Below are positions 61,783-64,000 of a DNA stretch of 64,000 nucleotides, one piece after another. A model generated the notes under the pieces. That model was not told where the DNA came from. It made no database searches and worked only from the letters and a program-made list of their open reading frames with translations. How positions within the stretch are numbered: position 1 is the first letter of the stretch; each line of letters starts with the position of its first letter. The stretch is taken from assembly GCF_003667825.1 (NCBI RefSeq), contig NZ_CP033043.1, positions 3,970,001 through 4,034,000 on the forward strand, in the 5' to 3' direction. This DNA is from Metabacillus litoralis (GTDB lineage Bacteria > Bacillota > Bacilli > Bacillales > Bacillaceae). The translations under genes were made by a program, and so were the position numbers.

Positions 61783-62601
61783 TTACTTATTCTCTTCTTC
61801 TTGCTTATAATAGTTTACAAGTGCAATGATTGCACTTCCCATTCTTTCTTCCTCAGGAACAACCATTCTTGTAATGCCAACCTCACGCAATGCTTGAGCG
61901 GTTACTTTCCCAACAGATACTGCTATCACATTCGTAGAAAATGCATGTAAAACTTCCTTTTCTACACCTTTTTCCTTGGCATGAGCCATTAAAAATCTTG
62001 CTTGAGGAGTACTTGTAAAGTTAACAGCATCTATTTTTCCTTCAAGTATTTCACTTACAAGCTGCTCCATGACCTCTGGCTTTGGCGGGATATGCTGATA
62101 AGGTAAAATTTCACGATATTCTGCACCCTGCTCCTTTAAAAAGTCAATTAATAACGGTGCCGGATCACCATGTAGCTGAAGAGCAACACTTAACCCTGAA
62201 AATGAATGTGCTCTCAACTCTCTCACTAAACCAGCTGTACTTCCATCATCATCCCTGACATCTGGTTGTATTCCAAGCTTTTTAAGAACATTCACCGTTT
62301 TATAGCCTCTTGCCGCAATTTTCGCACTATTTAATGCCTCAATAAATTGGTCACCTAACCCCATGTTCACTGCAGTTTGATAGAGCTTGTCTGTTCCAAT
62401 TCCCGTAGTGAAAATCAACCAGTTAAAATTCCCTTCTATTAAGGCCTTTATTTCTTTTTCAACATTTGTATCATCTAAAAAAACTGTTCCCTGTGCTGGT
62501 CGAATTAGTGCAACGCCACCAAGGTTTTCTACTAGCTTACTAAGTTCTTCTGATTTACGCTGACCTGCAAGAGCAATCGTTTTGCCAGTTAATCGTTTCA
62601 T
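61783..62601 (-). CDS. Uroporphyrinogen-III synthase (HemD) family protein
   Basis: The 272-residue protein has the two-lobed HemD fold: GKTIALAGQRKSEELSKLVENLGG, NWLIFTTGIGTDKLYQTA, then VNFTSTPQARFLMAHAKE and VIAVSVGKVTAQALREVG. HemD converts hydroxymethylbilane to uroporphyrinogen III. This monocistronic copy away from hemAXCDBL resembles the B. subtilis YjjA type. It may support siroheme synthesis alongside NasF, or be a regulatory paralogue. GGAGG precedes the ATG. Confidence 0.85.
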   Translation of the reverse strand: MKRLTGKTIALAGQRKSEELSKLVENLGGVALIRPAQGTVFLDDTNVEKEIKALIEGNFNWLIFTTGIGTDKLYQTAVNMGLGDQFIEALNSAKIAARGYKTVNVLKKLGIQPDVRDDDGSTAGLVRELRAHSFSGLSVALQLHGDPAPLLIDFLKEQGAEYREILPYQHIPPKPEVMEQLVSEILEGKIDAVNFTSTPQARFLMAHAKEKGVEKEVLHAFSTNVIAVSVGKVTAQALREVGITRMVVPEEERMGSAIIALVNYYKQEEENK

Positions 62602-62662
62602 CGTATACCTCCGCTAAAAAGATAAGTTGCTATTATTGTATCATCAGCTGTTGAATGCACAA

Positions 62663-62704
62663 CAAAAAAGTGACTCAAGGAATATCCTTTCCCTCGAGCC
62701 ACTT
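62663..62704 (-). terminator. Terminator of purU
   Basis: Minus-strand imperfect stem AAGTGGCTCGAGG with CCTTGAGTCACTT, then six T. Confidence 0.85.
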
Positions 62705-62707
62705 ATA

Positions 62708-63607
62708 TTAGAAGACGATTGTTTTATTTTCGTGAACAAGAATACGGTCTTCAAGATGCCATTTTACTGCTCTTGCTAACACACTTCGTTCAACATTACG
62801 ACCAATTTTTTTCAAGCTATCAACATTATCACGATGATCCACACGGCTAATGTCTTGCTCAATAATTGGACCTTCATCAAGATCATTTGTTACATAATGG
62901 GACGTTGCTCCAATTAATTTCACTCCACGTCCATATGCTCTTTCATATGGTCTTGCACCAACGAAGGCTGGTAAGAAGGAATGGTGGATATTGATAATTT
63001 TGTTTGGATTTGCAGATACAAACTTCGGCGTTAAAATTTGCATATAACGCGCCAAAATAATTAAATCAATATCATGCTCTTTTAGAAGCTGAAGTTGTTG
63101 ATCTTCTACTTGCTCACGAATATCCTTGTTGGCAGGAATATGATAGAAGGGAATATTTAGTGATTCAACGACTTCCCTTGCTTCTTCATGATTACTAACG
63201 ACAAGCGAGATATCTGCCATTAAGTCGCCGCTTTGCCATTCCCATAGAAGCTCAAGTAAGCAGTGCAATTCTTTTGAGACGAAAATCGCCACTTTTTTCA
63301 AATTATATACATGCGTGAAGTTCCAGTCCATTGAAAATTTCTCTGCAATTTGATTAAACTGGACCTCCATCTTTTGTGCTTTATCTTTTAAGTTTGGACA
63401 TTCAAATTCAATTCGAATGAAAAAAGTACCGCCCTCAGGATTTGTAGAGTACTGACTTGATTCAATAATATTAGCATTATGCTCAAATAAAAATGTTGAT
63501 ATTGCTGAGACAATACCAGGTTGGTCCGGACAGCTAACTAATAAACGTCCACGATTTTGATTTTTTTCCTGAAAATGTTCAATTTGATTTTTTATAAATG
63601 CATTCAT
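62708..63607 (-). CDS. purU: Formyltetrahydrofolate deformylase
   Basis: Hydrolyses 10-formyl-THF to formate and THF, balancing the one-carbon pool. The 299 residues comprise an N-terminal ACT domain (about 18-95, GRLLVSCPDQPGIVSAISTFL). A formyltransferase-type catalytic domain (about 100-299) follows, with IINIHHSFLPAFVGARPY containing the Asn/His catalytic pair and the conserved Asp further on. The ATG at 63605-63607 follows AGAGAGGT; upstream codons lack a ribosome site. Confidence 0.95.
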   Translation of the reverse strand: MNAFIKNQIEHFQEKNQNRGRLLVSCPDQPGIVSAISTFLFEHNANIIESSQYSTNPEGGTFFIRIEFECPNLKDKAQKMEVQFNQIAEKFSMDWNFTHVYNLKKVAIFVSKELHCLLELLWEWQSGDLMADISLVVSNHEEAREVVESLNIPFYHIPANKDIREQVEDQQLQLLKEHDIDLIILARYMQILTPKFVSANPNKIINIHHSFLPAFVGARPYERAYGRGVKLIGATSHYVTNDLDEGPIIEQDISRVDHRDNVDSLKKIGRNVERSVLARAVKWHLEDRILVHENKTIVF

Positions 63608-63689
63608 TATATATACCTCTCTATAAGTGATTAAAACATTATACATTAGTCAGTCAAAATTATTAAGGTTTTAAAAACACTTTTTTATT

Positions 63690-64000
63690 TTATGACTTCG
63701 TAAATTCATGATTTCGCTTCTGCTTTGCCTTTCGAATGATCTGATTCATCACCTCTGATAAAACCAATCCTATTGCAATTGCACCAGAAATCATAAAGGC
63801 CTTTGCTGCAAGTGGTATCGCAGCATTATAGTCATTTTCCACCACTTGCCTCATCGCATCATACGCTAGTCCTCCCGGCACTAACGGAATAATTCCGGAC
63901 ACGTTAAATATAATCACAGGCGTTTTATGCTTCTTTGCATAGTATTGACTAATAATTGCAATAACAAAAGAGGCAATTAAAGAAGCAAAAACACTGTCAT
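63690..64000 (-). CDS. Threonine/serine exporter family membrane protein (YjjB/ThrE C-terminal type), N-terminus outside window
   Basis: The visible 102 residues have three helices. They start in SVFASLIASFVIAIISQYYA, then FNVSGIIPLVPGGLAYDAMR, the hallmark PLVPGG motif of the ThrE/YjjB family, then AAKAFMISGAIAIGLVLSEV, ending in a basic tail. It usually pairs with a YjjP-type partner, presumably to the right of the window. Confidence 0.85.
   Translation of the reverse strand, partial: DSVFASLIASFVIAIISQYYAKKHKTPVIIFNVSGIIPLVPGGLAYDAMRQVVENDYNAAIPLAAKAFMISGAIAIGLVLSEVMNQIIRKAKQKRNHEFTKS

Overview
The window looks like the chromosome of an AT-rich, spore-forming Bacillaceae bacterium, a Bacillus or Metabacillus-like relative of B. 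subtilis. Support comes from gerQ and ywcE-like spore genes, coproheme-pathway hemQ, a caa3-free qoxABCD quinol oxidase, a liaIH-liaFSR envelope-stress module, RsbR-type stressosome proteins, sigma-B type promoters, and assimilatory nas genes with TnrA/GlnR boxes. Blocks of gene order (pta/hemQ, gerQ, ywdK, ywdI, ung, ywdF; nfrA, ywcE, qox, ywzA, gal) recall the left flank of the B. subtilis origin (yw- genes). No rRNA, tRNA, phage, insertion sequence, or CRISPR was seen.

Layout. 0-8 kb: a truncated aldehyde dehydrogenase, a 0.6 kb tandem palindromic repeat array, pta facing away from hemQ, then gerQ and the ywd-like cluster with ung and a small cysteine-rich ORF. 8-16 kb: a sigma-B-type stress gene, the galK-galE-galT operon with a divergent AraC regulator, a flavoprotein, and a gene-free stretch packed with DnaA boxes. 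16-22 kb: an operon of three ABC permeases plus a membrane-anchored beta-propeller, with no ATPase or binding protein in sight, followed by about 0.85 kb of a 154-bp satellite. 22-30 kb: nfrA-like nitroreductase, NiaP-like transporter, ywcE, qoxABCD with Rex-like sites, and a NERD protein. 30-36 kb: topB with two small partners, an ABC-F ATPase, and a YwzA-like stress membrane protein. 36-42 kb: the lia operon followed by an RsbR paralogue, and a Rieske-tailed oxidoreductase. 42-57 kb: a fatty acid desaturase, then the nitrate assimilation genes nasF-E-D and nasC-B with divergent nasA; the two nas blocks are separated by a 2.3 kb insert. 57-64 kb: malic enzyme with cre boxes, a MarR/MFS pair with twin operators, aldo/keto reductase, DinB-like protein, HemD-like protein, purU, and a truncated ThrE/YjjB-type membrane protein.

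How genes work together. Nitrate is imported by NasA, reduced by NasB/NasC to nitrite, and then by NasD/NasE to ammonium, with NasF (and perhaps the HemD-like protein at 62 kb) making siroheme. QoxABCD is the terminal quinol oxidase, and HemQ supplies its heme. GalKET is the Leloir pathway.

The most unusual content is non-coding. Several intergenic arrays have helically regular spacing: 52-bp palindromic units at 0.9-1.45 kb and 42.2-42.45 kb, related 51/61/51-bp spaced cores at 3.7 and 35.1 kb, a 154-bp satellite at 21 kb, and 21-bp phased arrays at 29.8, 42.1 and 60.0 kb. The cluster of eight DnaA boxes at 15.24-15.52 kb is the most interpretable new regulatory candidate. Two genes appear to lack any ATG/GTG/TTG start and to begin at ATT behind a strong ribosome binding site.
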